Part shown: in pieces, positions 19,222 to 28,495 of the stretch
Position numbering within the stretch: the first letter of the stretch is position 1
How the letters are laid out: each line of letters starts with the position of its first letter
Assembly (NCBI GenBank): GCA_947502495.1
Contig: CANNAC010000016.1
Span: forward strand, 1-51,511
Direction: 5' to 3'
Length of the DNA stretch: 51,511 bases
Origin: an uncultured Flavobacteriaceae bacterium
Lineage (GTDB): Bacteria; Bacteroidota; Bacteroidia; Flavobacteriales; Flavobacteriaceae
Position numbers and translations under genes: made by a program
Notes under the pieces: generated by a model
Databases searched by the model: none
What the model was told of the DNA's origin: nothing
What the model saw: the letters and a program-made list of their open reading frames with translations, nothing else

Positions 19222-20470
19222 TTAACTTATCAATATTTGCTGCTAAATACATATGGTCTGAAGCGGAGTTTTTTCGTAATACGTTGGTCATTAAAACTAC
19301 TAGATAATTTGTGCCATCTGGATGTTCTACAATGGCAACGGAGTTCATAAAATTCTGAACATTCCCCATATATTTTCCACATTCTTGCCCGTTAGTTCTA
19401 TCACATTTATATAAACTACCCGATTTAAAATACACTGCAGCTTCTTTTAAAGCTGGAGCTTGTGCATACCGAATTCGTCTGTCTGTCATGTACATCAATC
19501 GCTTCATTTCTAAACTAGATTGTGCATCTACAACATTCCCTTGTTCCAATTGCACTAAAAACTTCATCACCCCAAGCGGCGTTCCAATACTTCCACCTTT
19601 ATCACCAACATAGGTATTTGCTCCTCTTGTAAAAAAGCTTCCTAAGCGCCATTCATCTGCAGTGATTCCTAAGGTACGTAATGGTAAATTCACCACATCA
19701 TTACCGATATCTGTAAGCACTTTTTTTTCTGTCGTTTTAAAATACGTTAAGGCTTCTGCTTCGGTTAATTCTGGATATTTCTCACCAAATGCTTGCATTA
19801 ATAATACTTCACGCCAAACAATACTTGCAGCGCCATTATTACTAACAGAAACCATATGATCTGCCCATTCAAATAGTGAAAATTCATCACTTGCTATCAC
19901 TTGACGTTTTACTAATTTCTTATTTTCTATATTATAAATAGGAATGGTATGTTCATCGGTTAAACCCCAAACTCCAGCTTTGACCATTTTGGTTTTTAAG
20001 AGTGCAATACGTTTATCAAAGTCCTCTGGATATATTTTTGCTAGCTGATCAAATAAACCAACTAAAACGGCCAATTTACCAACGCTTCCTGGTTGATACC
20101 CTGAAGTTTCATTTCGATGTGCATATTTAATATCGTTTAAATTGGTGATGTCTAAAACCGTTAACGAATAGCTTTTATCTAAACCTCTAAACAAATCGCT
20201 AATCTCTTTCTGAAAAGTTGGACTTTCCTTAAAAAAACAATGTAAACTATCTGCTGCTTTCTCTTTTAAATGTAATTTAATATCTAAATACGATTTAAAA
20301 GCACCTTCCGGTAAAGTTTGTTTTTCAACAATTTCACCACTTTTAATAAGTGCTAACCGCTTTAAACGTTTTATTCCTGTGTACTCATATCCATCAATAG
20401 GATATACCATTATTGTTGTAAATGCAGAAAACACAAATACTGCTGCGATTAATAAAATTACTCTTTTCAT
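19211..20470 (-). CDS. Envelope SxxK serine hydrolase, second copy
   Basis: The 419-residue product has an N-terminal signal/anchor (residues 4-22). Catalytic motifs are PGSVGK with Ser129 and Lys132, VSNNG with Ser210-Asn-Asn212, and FKSGS with KSG at 349-351. It is longer than a usual class A beta-lactamase, with extra segments at 30-95 and 215-290 and a CDRTNGQECG loop that could form a disulphide. Its ATG directly abuts the stop codon of the 20471-23377 gene, so the two are translationally coupled. It is only distantly related to the hydrolase at 15346. Its substrate is unknown; peptidoglycan, peptide or ester hydrolysis are all possible. Confidence 0.8.
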   Translation of the reverse strand: MKRVILLIAAVFVFSAFTTIMVYPIDGYEYTGIKRLKRLALIKSGEIVEKQTLPEGAFKSYLDIKLHLKEKAADSLHCFFKESPTFQKEISDLFRGLDKSYSLTVLDITNLNDIKYAHRNETSGYQPGSVGKLAVLVGLFDQLAKIYPEDFDKRIALLKTKMVKAGVWGLTDEHTIPIYNIENKKLVKRQVIASDEFSLFEWADHMVSVSNNGAASIVWREVLLMQAFGEKYPELTEAEALTYFKTTEKKVLTDIGNDVVNLPLRTLGITADEWRLGSFFTRGANTYVGDKGGSIGTPLGVMKFLVQLEQGNVVDAQSSLEMKRLMYMTDRRIRYAQAPALKEAAVYFKSGSLYKCDRTNGQECGKYMGNVQNFMNSVAIVEHPDGTNYLVVLMTNVLRKNSASDHMYLAANIDKLIKK

Positions 20471-23377
20471 TTATATTTTATTGGAAAGCGAAATCGCTTT
20501 ATTAGTATCGATTACTGGTGTGATAGACTCTAAATAAGAAGAACTTAGCGCTTTCTTATTTTCTACAAAAGGTCTAATTTGAAATAGCCATAATTTATTC
20601 TCCTTAAAGCCTAACTCCACATCATATGCACCTTCATATGCTGCGTCTGTTTCTCTTGGCATGGTTTCTCGTATTGTTTTTGCTAATTGCTTAATTTCCG
20701 CAATGTTTTGTGCATTTAAAATTGGTTGCGAAAAATATGCTGTCTTTTTAAGCGTTCCGCCAGTTATTGGCAGACTATTATAAAAACGTTCTCTGGAAGG
20801 CGCTAACAATTGAAAACCTCCTTCATCTTTTAATAAATAGGTTTCTGCCGATTGTCCATCTACTGCTCCACCGGCACCACGACTAAAAGCAACAGTTAAA
20901 TCTTTATCGTTTCCTGAAGTCAATCCTTTAGTAATTAAAACTCCAGAATAATCTACATCTACACTAGGAATCACTAAAATAGAAGGAAATACATTTTCGG
21001 GATTTAATAAATATTTTTGTCGCCATTTAAAACTACGTTCGGTATATGGCGAAGCCCAAACATCTTTAATTCCTTCTAATATTTTGTTTTTATCGACCAC
21101 ATTAAATAAGGTAAGATTTAAACCTGCTCCTGTAAATTCTTTTAAATCTTCCATGTTTGTATCGCTTCTTAAAAACACCGGAATTTCTCCTAAGCCTTTT
21201 CCTAAAACGGATTTAAAATCATTTTCCATTTGTGAAATAAAATCCGATTTCAAAGGCATTTGCTTTATAGCTGCACGTAAAATTTCTAACTGGCGCAATT
21301 GATAATGTTCAATTTCTTCTTCTACAATACCATTGTTTTCCATGGCTATTGCTTCTTTAAACATAGCACTTAAAAACGACCAATACGATTGATTTTGTTC
21401 TGGCATTTGTTGATCCATGTGATCTCTAAAAATTCCAAAAGGAATCACTAAACCTTCCACTACTTGCTTTGGAAACATATTTTTAAGCTGTCCTAAATTG
21501 GCTGCTTTTGGTCCGCAAATCTTTCCCGAATTACTAGCATTTACGCTTCGTAGATTTAAAACCTTGGTTTCGTTTAAAACAATATTTTCTACTGGCACCT
21601 CTATTTTTCCTTCTTTACGTTCTTTCTTCGCAAATAAGGCTATTTCTTCAGCAGACATATCTTTCTCTACTTTTATAATCACATTTCCTTTATTAGAAAC
21701 TGCATAAAACACTTTTTGTCCGCTAAATCGTTTTAAATCCTCTAAGTTCTCATCGGATAATGCGGCATTCGGAATTCCTAAATTACGCGCTAACAACTGT
21801 ACGTGCGAAACCATATTCCCTTCGGAAACAGTTGCTATTCCAGCAATTGGTTTTAAATCTGCTGGCGGACGTTGAAAAACATATATTTTATTGGAAGACA
21901 CTTCAATTGCATCTGGAGATCCTGCTACAACCACTAATTCCCCATAAGCATAACCCGGATTTAAACCACGAATAGTACTTTGATTTGGAATGTTTAGCAC
22001 TTTATTGGTTAAAGAAGATTCTTTAGCAATAAAATCCCCTAACTCACCAACAGATTTCCCTAAATGTAACGCAATAGAACCTCTAATTTTATCATCAATA
22101 AAACCATAAGCTAAAGGCTCGAATGTGGTGTAGGTATCTACTTCATTTTGGTAATTTGCTTTCACCATTCCAGAACTCCATTCTACTAGACTTCTTCCGC
22201 TTTGTAAGATGGTTGTTAATTCTCCTAAGGTAGATTCATTCTTTAAATTCGCCACTTTGGTTAAACTTAAAGATTCCCATTCGTGTTTTTCAATATAACC
22301 AGCGGCTGCTGCTGCCATTCCTAAATAACATACTTTTTCTATTAATTGTTCTACTGTTTCCGGTTTCCAAAGAGGTGCATTTTTAAAAATAACTTCCTCT
22401 AATTTAATAGAAACATCTAGCATTTGTAAACGTGCTAAAGGTCTTTTTTCTACTAACAGATTGGTTCTTAAATTAACTAGTAACTCTGCAGTATCCTGAA
22501 TTAAATTTGCCGCATTTGTGTTTATATTATTCGCTAAAGCATAATCTTTAAAAGCTTCTCCAAAAGGAGTCGTTTTTAATAAAGTAGCCTTTTGTTGTAA
22601 TGAAACTAAATCAATAGGTTTAAAAAACGCAGTCATAGTAGCTACTAATTCGTCTAGCACTTTAATTTGGCTACTAGACATTTTAGAAGCATGCTTGGTT
22701 TTAAAAACTTTTACTTTTTCCATGTCATTAACTTCTGGTTGTGCGTGTATTTTAACACGTAAATCCATAAAGGAAGGATATACATCGGAAAGCACTTTAG
22801 ACTGACTGCGCATTTGCTGTGCTATATTATCATCACCACTATGCGGAATATCTTTTAACGACTGTCTTATTAAATAATAATTATCTACTAACAATGCATC
22901 TTGAGCAAGTAACCACTTGTAAAAATCAATTCCCCAAGCTTCCTCATCTTCCGATTGGATTGCACCGCGATAAAATTGGCTTTTTCTATTTACCCAACCA
23001 TCATCTACAGCTCTTAAATACTTATCTATTTGATATTGTTTTAATCGCGAGTTATTATGATCGCTATCCCAAAACGTTTCGTTTTTAGTATAAGTCAAAA
23101 TCTGACCTAAAAAGACATGATTCGTTTTTCCTAGTTTTTCAACTTCATCTTTATATCTAGCATGCTGATTTCCTGGTCCGATGTTATCCGGACAAGGATC
23201 TTTTGGTTGTCTTATACTGCCATCTGTACAAAACCAACGAATGTCTTTATACGGACCACGAAGATCGTTTTTGTATAAGCTGATTTGTTCTGTAATCTTT
23301 TCTGAATCTAGCTTTTGAGCAAGTAAAGAAGACGAACATAAAAAAATACTAAAGCAAAATAGAAGTCTATTTTTCAT
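20471..23377 (-). CDS. Exported protein with phosphohistidine and PEP-synthase/dikinase ATP-grasp domains
   Basis: The 968-residue product starts with a clear signal peptide (MKNRLLFCFSIFLCSSSLLAQ). Residues of about 25-440 are mostly helical with no recognised domain. Residues of about 475-600 look like the mobile phosphohistidine domain of PEP-utilising enzymes: TVSEGNMVSHVQLLARNLGIP with His525 in the catalytic position. Residues of about 620-950 are a PPDK/PEP-synthase ATP-grasp domain: GPKAANLGQL, VFLRSDTNMEDLKEFTGAGL, FSRGAGGAVDGQSAET, and LWLFQIRPF. The order helical-His-ATP-grasp is that of alpha-glucan water dikinase rather than PEP synthase. An ATP-dependent dikinase with an export signal is odd, because the periplasm is thought to lack ATP. 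Confidence 0.8.
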   Translation of the reverse strand: MKNRLLFCFSIFLCSSSLLAQKLDSEKITEQISLYKNDLRGPYKDIRWFCTDGSIRQPKDPCPDNIGPGNQHARYKDEVEKLGKTNHVFLGQILTYTKNETFWDSDHNNSRLKQYQIDKYLRAVDDGWVNRKSQFYRGAIQSEDEEAWGIDFYKWLLAQDALLVDNYYLIRQSLKDIPHSGDDNIAQQMRSQSKVLSDVYPSFMDLRVKIHAQPEVNDMEKVKVFKTKHASKMSSSQIKVLDELVATMTAFFKPIDLVSLQQKATLLKTTPFGEAFKDYALANNINTNAANLIQDTAELLVNLRTNLLVEKRPLARLQMLDVSIKLEEVIFKNAPLWKPETVEQLIEKVCYLGMAAAAAGYIEKHEWESLSLTKVANLKNESTLGELTTILQSGRSLVEWSSGMVKANYQNEVDTYTTFEPLAYGFIDDKIRGSIALHLGKSVGELGDFIAKESSLTNKVLNIPNQSTIRGLNPGYAYGELVVVAGSPDAIEVSSNKIYVFQRPPADLKPIAGIATVSEGNMVSHVQLLARNLGIPNAALSDENLEDLKRFSGQKVFYAVSNKGNVIIKVEKDMSAEEIALFAKKERKEGKIEVPVENIVLNETKVLNLRSVNASNSGKICGPKAANLGQLKNMFPKQVVEGLVIPFGIFRDHMDQQMPEQNQSYWSFLSAMFKEAIAMENNGIVEEEIEHYQLRQLEILRAAIKQMPLKSDFISQMENDFKSVLGKGLGEIPVFLRSDTNMEDLKEFTGAGLNLTLFNVVDKNKILEGIKDVWASPYTERSFKWRQKYLLNPENVFPSILVIPSVDVDYSGVLITKGLTSGNDKDLTVAFSRGAGGAVDGQSAETYLLKDEGGFQLLAPSRERFYNSLPITGGTLKKTAYFSQPILNAQNIAEIKQLAKTIRETMPRETDAAYEGAYDVELGFKENKLWLFQIRPFVENKKALSSSYLESITPVIDTNKAISLSNKI

Positions 23378-23849
23378 TTTAATTAAAAGGGTTCATATAG
23401 ATTATAATATAGTACTAATATATATAATAAACAATACGAAAATACATGGCTAATATTAAAAATAAAAAACTTTTATAGGACTATTCTTTTAGACATAAAA
23501 AGGGTTTTGAAAACTGGAATATTTGAAAAATAAGAAAGTTAAAACATAGCAATAGCCTGGCTAATTTAGTGCTTTTGTGCCCTACTAGGTAACCTTTTTT
23601 GAATCCGTTTTTTAAGTCTATATCTTTCCTAAAAACGGACATCTAAAATAAACCAACAGATAGAATTTAAGAAAACTAAAATATAATCTTCTTTAGTCAA
23701 CAAATATTATTTTGAAATAGCACGACCTAAACATCTCTAACCAAGCGATATAATTTCATAAAAATAGGAGATCAAAAAAAACTCAAAAAAATCCTTATTT
23801 TTATTTGGAATAAATATAAATAAGGATACTTTTGTAAAAAATTTAAGAC
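23378..23849. other. Long intergenic region between divergent genes
   Basis: These 472 bases separate the dikinase-like gene (minus) from the TonB receptor (plus). They hold an inverted repeat, TCCGTTTTT at 23604-23612 and AAAAACGGA at 23631-23639, with an 18-base loop, and the receptor promoter at 23804-23834. No small ORF with a convincing start, no tRNA and no clear Fur-type box were seen. The long leader on the minus side could hold more than a simple promoter. Confidence 0.5.
23804..23834 (+). promoter_or_regulatory. Consensus Bacteroidota promoter of the TonB receptor operon
   Basis: TTTG at 23804-23807 and TACTTTTG at 23827-23834 are separated by exactly 19 bases, a full match to the Bacteroidota -33/-7 consensus. 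The expected start of transcription near 23840 leaves only about ten bases before the GTG start at 23850. Confidence 0.72.
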
Positions 23850-26267
23850 GTGTTTCCATTAAAAGCATTACCCATTTATCTATTTCTATTTTTTAGTATT
23901 TCTGCTATCGCTCAGCAAGGAGATTTTTACGGTAAAGTAAAATTTGACACTAAAGAACCTGCCGTTGCTGCATATATCATGCTTAAAGGTGAATTTATTG
24001 AAAAAGAAACAAGCGCAAATGTAAACGGTGCTTTTAGTTTTAAAAACCTTCCGTTTGGTACTTATACCCTAGCATTTTATTCCTTAGATGCAAAACCTAA
24101 AACGATTACTGTATTGCTAGATTCTAAAAGCAAAGAAGTAAATATTGTCTTAGAAATCTCTGAATTTCAAGAATTAGACGAAGTTCTTGTCAGATCGAAA
24201 ACAGTACAACAAAAAATAGAGGAAAAAGGGTTTGCAGTTAATGTCATTGAAACCAAAGCTGCAGCAATTCAATCCATTCAAGTGAACGAGTTATTAGATC
24301 AATCTGCAGGTGTTCGCGTTAGACAATCTGGTGGTTTAGGATCTCATGCGCATTATAACTTAAATGGAATGACAGGAAATTCTGTTAAAGTCTTTATTGA
24401 TGGTGTTCCTATTCGAAATTTCGGACCATCCTTTTCTTTAAACAGCATCCCTCCTTCTTTAATCAAACGAATAGAAGTTTATAAAGGTGTTGTGCCTCCG
24501 CATTTATCCGATGATGCTATGGGAGGTGCGATTAACATTGTACTTAATGGAATTACCAAAAACGAATTAAAAGCATCTATTTCTGCTGGATCTTTCGGAA
24601 CCTATCGTGCAGATATTAATGGCGGATACCGAAACAATAAAAATGGTTTAACCGCAAGAGGTTCTGCTTTTGTAAATTATGCCGATAATAATTATAAGGT
24701 TTCTGGAGATCAAGTTGCTGTGGCACTTTCGGCTGGTACTCCTGATGTATATATCGAAGCAGAACGTTTTCATGACAGATATAGATCGCAAGGTGGTAAA
24801 GCAGAATTTGGTTATACCAATGTAGAATGGGCAGATAAATTGCTAGCGAGTGTATTGCTTTCCAATATGGATCAGCAAATACAAACAGGCGCTACTATGG
24901 AAATTGTTTATGGCAATAGGTTTACCGAACAAAGCACCAATATGTATAGCTTGGATTATGCTAAAAAAGATTTTATTAAAAATCTAGATTTTAGTGCTTT
25001 TGCTTCTTTCTCCAAATTACACCGAAAAACCATAGATACTATTGCTACGCAATACAGTTGGTTAGGGCATCCTACCAGTTATTACAACGATCCAGATGTT
25101 TGGGCTTCGGGAGCGGAAGCTGGAGATCCAACGCTACAAAAAGATATCGATCAAACAATTAACACAAGAACAAATTTAGCATACCACCTAAACGAAAATA
25201 ATACCATTCAATTAAATCATTTGTTAAACACGTTTACTAGAGATTCGGATGATCCTATGCTTCCAGCAGTGGAAAACGCATTAAAAGAGGAACGCGAATA
25301 TAGCAAGTCGATTTTAGCACTTTCTTTTGAAAACTTAGCATTTAACGATAAACTAAGGACTTCCGTTTTTGCGAAATCCTATTATATGGATAGAACTTCT
25401 AAATTAAGAACTAGAACTTCTAACACATCGACTGCAACTATTGTGATTGAAGAAAACAATATAAGCTCTAACGACTTGGGGTATGGAGGTTCTATTTCTT
25501 ATACCTTTTCTCCAAAGTTCACGGTATTTGGTTCTGCGGAAAAAGCGATTCGTTTACCGGAAGCTAACGAAGTCTTTGGTAATGTTGCAGCTAATGTAAA
25601 TACTTCTGTAAATCTGAAACCAGAACATAGTAACAATTATAATTTAGGATTTTCCTATGATAATATAGCGTACAAGAAGCACACTTTTGGAGTAACATCT
25701 AATGTGTTTATTAGAGATACCGAAGATTTAATTATGCAATTCCCAACTGGAAGTAATGAAGAATTCTTCGAAAATTCTAATATCGGAAAAATATACACAG
25801 AAGGTTTCGACTTTACCCTAAACTATAATTATGACGAAAAAATATACTTTAGTGGTAATACCTCTTTCTTTAATGCTAGAGATTATAATGTAACCTATGA
25901 TGTAGACGGAAACCCAATTACACCAAGCTATGAACGATTAGCCAATACGCCATATTTTACAATGAATTATAATTTAAAATTCGATACTTCGGATTTTATT
26001 CAAAAAGGATCTAAACTATCTAGTTATACCAATTTACTTTATGTACATGAATTTTTCAGACATGGTAGTACACTTGGTGGTGCAGGAAAAACAGATATTC
26101 CGAAGCAAATATCTTTCGATGCAGGATTTGCTTATACTTTTCCGAAAAAGAAAATCACATTAAGTTTTGATGTGAAAAATATATTGAACAATCAAATATT
26201 CGATAATTACGCGCTGCAAAAACCAGGAAGAGGTTTTTATAGCAAACTTTCATTTACAATTTTATAA
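23850..26267 (+). CDS. TonB-dependent outer-membrane receptor
   Basis: The 805-residue product has a signal peptide ending SAIAQ, a carboxypeptidase-like regulatory domain at about 23-105 (GDFYGKVKFDTKEPAVAAYI), a plug domain at about 125-235 (VNELLDQSAGVRVRQSGG; VFIDGVPI; IEVYKGVVPPHLSDDAMGGAINIVL) and a beta-barrel up to the C-terminal aromatic strand. The start is a GTG: the next in-frame ATG would delete the signal peptide and a TAA lies two codons upstream. It imports a substrate across the outer membrane using TonB. The paired surface lipoprotein 22 bases downstream suggests joint ligand capture, perhaps of an iron compound. Confidence 0.93.
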   Translation: MFPLKALPIYLFLFFSISAIAQQGDFYGKVKFDTKEPAVAAYIMLKGEFIEKETSANVNGAFSFKNLPFGTYTLAFYSLDAKPKTITVLLDSKSKEVNIVLEISEFQELDEVLVRSKTVQQKIEEKGFAVNVIETKAAAIQSIQVNELLDQSAGVRVRQSGGLGSHAHYNLNGMTGNSVKVFIDGVPIRNFGPSFSLNSIPPSLIKRIEVYKGVVPPHLSDDAMGGAINIVLNGITKNELKASISAGSFGTYRADINGGYRNNKNGLTARGSAFVNYADNNYKVSGDQVAVALSAGTPDVYIEAERFHDRYRSQGGKAEFGYTNVEWADKLLASVLLSNMDQQIQTGATMEIVYGNRFTEQSTNMYSLDYAKKDFIKNLDFSAFASFSKLHRKTIDTIATQYSWLGHPTSYYNDPDVWASGAEAGDPTLQKDIDQTINTRTNLAYHLNENNTIQLNHLLNTFTRDSDDPMLPAVENALKEEREYSKSILALSFENLAFNDKLRTSVFAKSYYMDRTSKLRTRTSNTSTATIVIEENNISSNDLGYGGSISYTFSPKFTVFGSAEKAIRLPEANEVFGNVAANVNTSVNLKPEHSNNYNLGFSYDNIAYKKHTFGVTSNVFIRDTEDLIMQFPTGSNEEFFENSNIGKIYTEGFDFTLNYNYDEKIYFSGNTSFFNARDYNVTYDVDGNPITPSYERLANTPYFTMNYNLKFDTSDFIQKGSKLSSYTNLLYVHEFFRHGSTLGGAGKTDIPKQISFDAGFAYTFPKKKITLSFDVKNILNNQIFDNYALQKPGRGFYSKLSFTIL

Positions 26268-26289
26268 AACCAATTTTAATCTAAACATT

Positions 26290-27600
26290 ATGAATTTTAA
26301 TTTCAAATCTTTATTTCATATAGTCTGTTTATCGGCTATAACTTTAGTTACATTTTCTTGTGGTAATGATGATGATATTTCTACTGGAACAACAGAAGAA
26401 GCATCTGCTTACAGACCATACCATTTAGTAATAGGTTCTAGTTCTACAGGAGATTCTGCTACATACACGCAAGGAGTAACTGTTGAAGAACTTAACGACC
26501 CAACAAAAACATTTACATTCAATGGTTTTGGTTATGAAGTACCATCTACGCGTACGGCAAGAGTTTACACCTCAAATGATGGAAAAACAGTATACAACTT
26601 AAATTATGGTGGAGGTGATATTTCTAAATATAACTACATGAGTGGGCAAAACTATAATTTAAATTTAACTACCGATATTCAAGCGGTAATGGGAACAGCA
26701 TATCCGCGTTGGACAAAAATTGATGACAATTATGCCATGTTGCATAATGTAAATACAGAAAATATCTATGAAGATCCTGCAGATGAAACTTCTCCTTACG
26801 TGAGAACTATCGCAACGGTTACTTTAGCAAGAGTAGATTTAAGTACGATGTCTGTTTTAGAAAACACATCTTTTGAATTTCCTTATAACAATGATGAAAC
26901 GGCAGAAGGAATTCACACCTTTCGTATTGACGCTCCTGTAATTACCAATGGAAAATTATACTATGGTGTTGCTAAAAGATTTTTTGATGCTTTAACAGGT
27001 GAAAACGGAACAATGGTTTATGATAATGTGGAAACTTTAGTGGTAGACTATCCTTCTTTAGAGAATGAAACTACTATAATTTCTACTTTAGCACAAGGAT
27101 CTACTAACGGTTACAGAACACCAGTTGCGCATAAAGATGAAAATGGAGACACCTACCAATTAGTAACTAATGGAGATGCATCTATAATGAAAATTAGTAA
27201 TGGCGTTTATGATACTTCTTACAACACATTCAATATTAAATCACTTTTAGGTCATAATGCAGAAGCGAACACAGGTTGGTTTTATGTAGGTAATGGTATT
27301 GGTTATGTTCCTGTTTTAAATACAGATTTAGGAGATAATGCAAGTTCTAATTGGCATATTGTACGTGTAGATGTTTATAACAAAACAGCTGTGAAATTGG
27401 ATATTCCTTTAGATTTATGGTTACGTCAGTACCAATGGGCAAGTGTTATTGATGGTAAATTATATATGGCATTAGCATCTTTAGGAGGTGCAGGTAATGT
27501 ATATATTTTAGACCCAAGTTCTACAAGTGCGGATGGTTTTACAACTGGAGCGACACTACAAACAGGAACTTCGGATGCTTCTTATATTGGATTATTCTAA
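26290..27600 (+). CDS. Surface lipoprotein, DUF4374-like beta-propeller
   Basis: The 436-residue product has a lipoprotein signal with acylated Cys24 (TFSCGNDDD). The run of acidic residues just after the Cys fits the Bacteroidota lipoprotein export signal for display on the cell surface. The body reads as repeated beta-blades (YPRWTKIDDNYAML; NGKLYYGVAKRF; IDGKLYMALASLGG), consistent with a seven-bladed propeller of the DUF4374 type. Such proteins accompany TonB receptors, including siderophore-capture systems in Bacteroides. The ligand here is unknown. The gene is followed by a strong terminator, so receptor and lipoprotein form a closed two-gene operon. Confidence 0.78.
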   Translation: MNFNFKSLFHIVCLSAITLVTFSCGNDDDISTGTTEEASAYRPYHLVIGSSSTGDSATYTQGVTVEELNDPTKTFTFNGFGYEVPSTRTARVYTSNDGKTVYNLNYGGGDISKYNYMSGQNYNLNLTTDIQAVMGTAYPRWTKIDDNYAMLHNVNTENIYEDPADETSPYVRTIATVTLARVDLSTMSVLENTSFEFPYNNDETAEGIHTFRIDAPVITNGKLYYGVAKRFFDALTGENGTMVYDNVETLVVDYPSLENETTIISTLAQGSTNGYRTPVAHKDENGDTYQLVTNGDASIMKISNGVYDTSYNTFNIKSLLGHNAEANTGWFYVGNGIGYVPVLNTDLGDNASSNWHIVRVDVYNKTAVKLDIPLDLWLRQYQWASVIDGKLYMALASLGGAGNVYILDPSSTSADGFTTGATLQTGTSDASYIGLF

Positions 27601-27630
27601 AACAGAATGCCAATTTAAATAAAATTAAAA

Positions 27631-27664
27631 AGCCAAAACAAAATATTGTTTTGGCTTTTTTTTT
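27631..27664 (+). terminator. Strong intrinsic terminator of the TonB receptor operon
   Basis: An 11-bp perfect stem (AGCCAAAACAA at 27631-27641 and its complement at 27646-27656) with a four-base loop is followed by an unbroken T-run to 27664. A-rich sequence on the other side means it may also stop transcripts from the minus-strand operon that ends at 27682. Confidence 0.93.
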
Positions 27665-27681
27665 ACTTAGTTTTCAAATAT

Positions 27682-28059
27682 TTAGGAAAGCATTTTAGAA
27701 TAAAATTCGTCTTTATGTAATCTATAATTACCAACAGCTTTTATATATTTCTCTCTAAAATCTTCATGCTTATTAATATAAAATAAATCGCATTCAAAAT
27801 CATCACATTCTTTATAATGCACCATAGTATTTTTATAACTAAGCAATTCATTTAAAACAGATTGGTTTTTAATAATCAACTCTAAAAACTGATCTCTAAA
27901 CTCTCTATTTTTAATAACGTTGGAAGCAATTTTTGCCAACCTATCACTTTCATTAAGAATATAATTAATATGAGACATCCACAAGTTTAACTCTTCAGCA
28001 CTTCTTTTCTGAACAATTTGCTCATCGGTATCATGGTTAAAAAATGTATTTAATTCCAT
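27682..28059 (-). CDS. Small helical protein of unknown function
   Basis: The 125-residue soluble, highly charged, predicted all-helical product has no signal peptide. I do not recognise the family. Two Cys lie close together at about residues 86 and 91 (KECDDFECDLFY). It is the last gene of the sigma-54-driven unit, 15 bases after the GreA/Rnk-like gene, so it is probably expressed with glutamate dehydrogenase under the same signal. Confidence 0.7.
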   Translation of the reverse strand: MELNTFFNHDTDEQIVQKRSAEELNLWMSHINYILNESDRLAKIASNVIKNREFRDQFLELIIKNQSVLNELLSYKNTMVHYKECDDFECDLFYINKHEDFREKYIKAVGNYRLHKDEFYSKMLS

Positions 28060-28074
28060 AGCTTTTATTTTTTA

Positions 28075-28476
28075 TTACTTTACTTTTTCTGTCTGTTTTA
28101 CTTCTTTAATTTCTAAAGATTTTACACCTCCAGGAAATTCCCAATCGATGATATCTCCTGCTGCGTAGCCAATAATGGCTAAACCCATTGGTGTTAAAAT
28201 AGAGACCTTTTTATTCGCAAAATTACTTTCCGCTACTGCTACCAGTTGAAAATCATTTTGCCAACCATCTTTGGTTGCGACAACCACATTTGAATTAAAC
28301 CGAATAATATCTTCTGGTAATTCCTTTTCATCTAATATTATAGCGCTTTTAAGCTCTTCCTTCAATCTTAAAATAGAGGACTTTCTTGTCGATTCTTTAT
28401 CACTTTCAGATAAATTAAGTAACTGTTTTAATGTAACATATTCCTTTTTTTCTAATACTATACTGCCATACTTCAT
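28075..28476 (-). CDS. GreA/GreB C-terminal domain (Rnk-like) protein
   Basis: The 133-residue product has a short helical N-terminus (about 1-50) and a GreA/GreB C-terminal FKBP-like domain (about 55-120) with NKKVSILTPMGLAIIGYAAGDIIDWEFPGG. The first coil is too short to be a full GreA finger, so it resembles Rnk, which binds RNA polymerase without cleaving transcripts, or other Gre-domain regulators. It follows the glutamate dehydrogenase gene by 19 bases. Confidence 0.82.
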   Translation of the reverse strand: MKYGSIVLEKKEYVTLKQLLNLSESDKESTRKSSILRLKEELKSAIILDEKELPEDIIRFNSNVVVATKDGWQNDFQLVAVAESNFANKKVSILTPMGLAIIGYAAGDIIDWEFPGGVKSLEIKEVKQTEKVK

Positions 28477-28495
28477 GTTCTAAATTTTTAAATTA

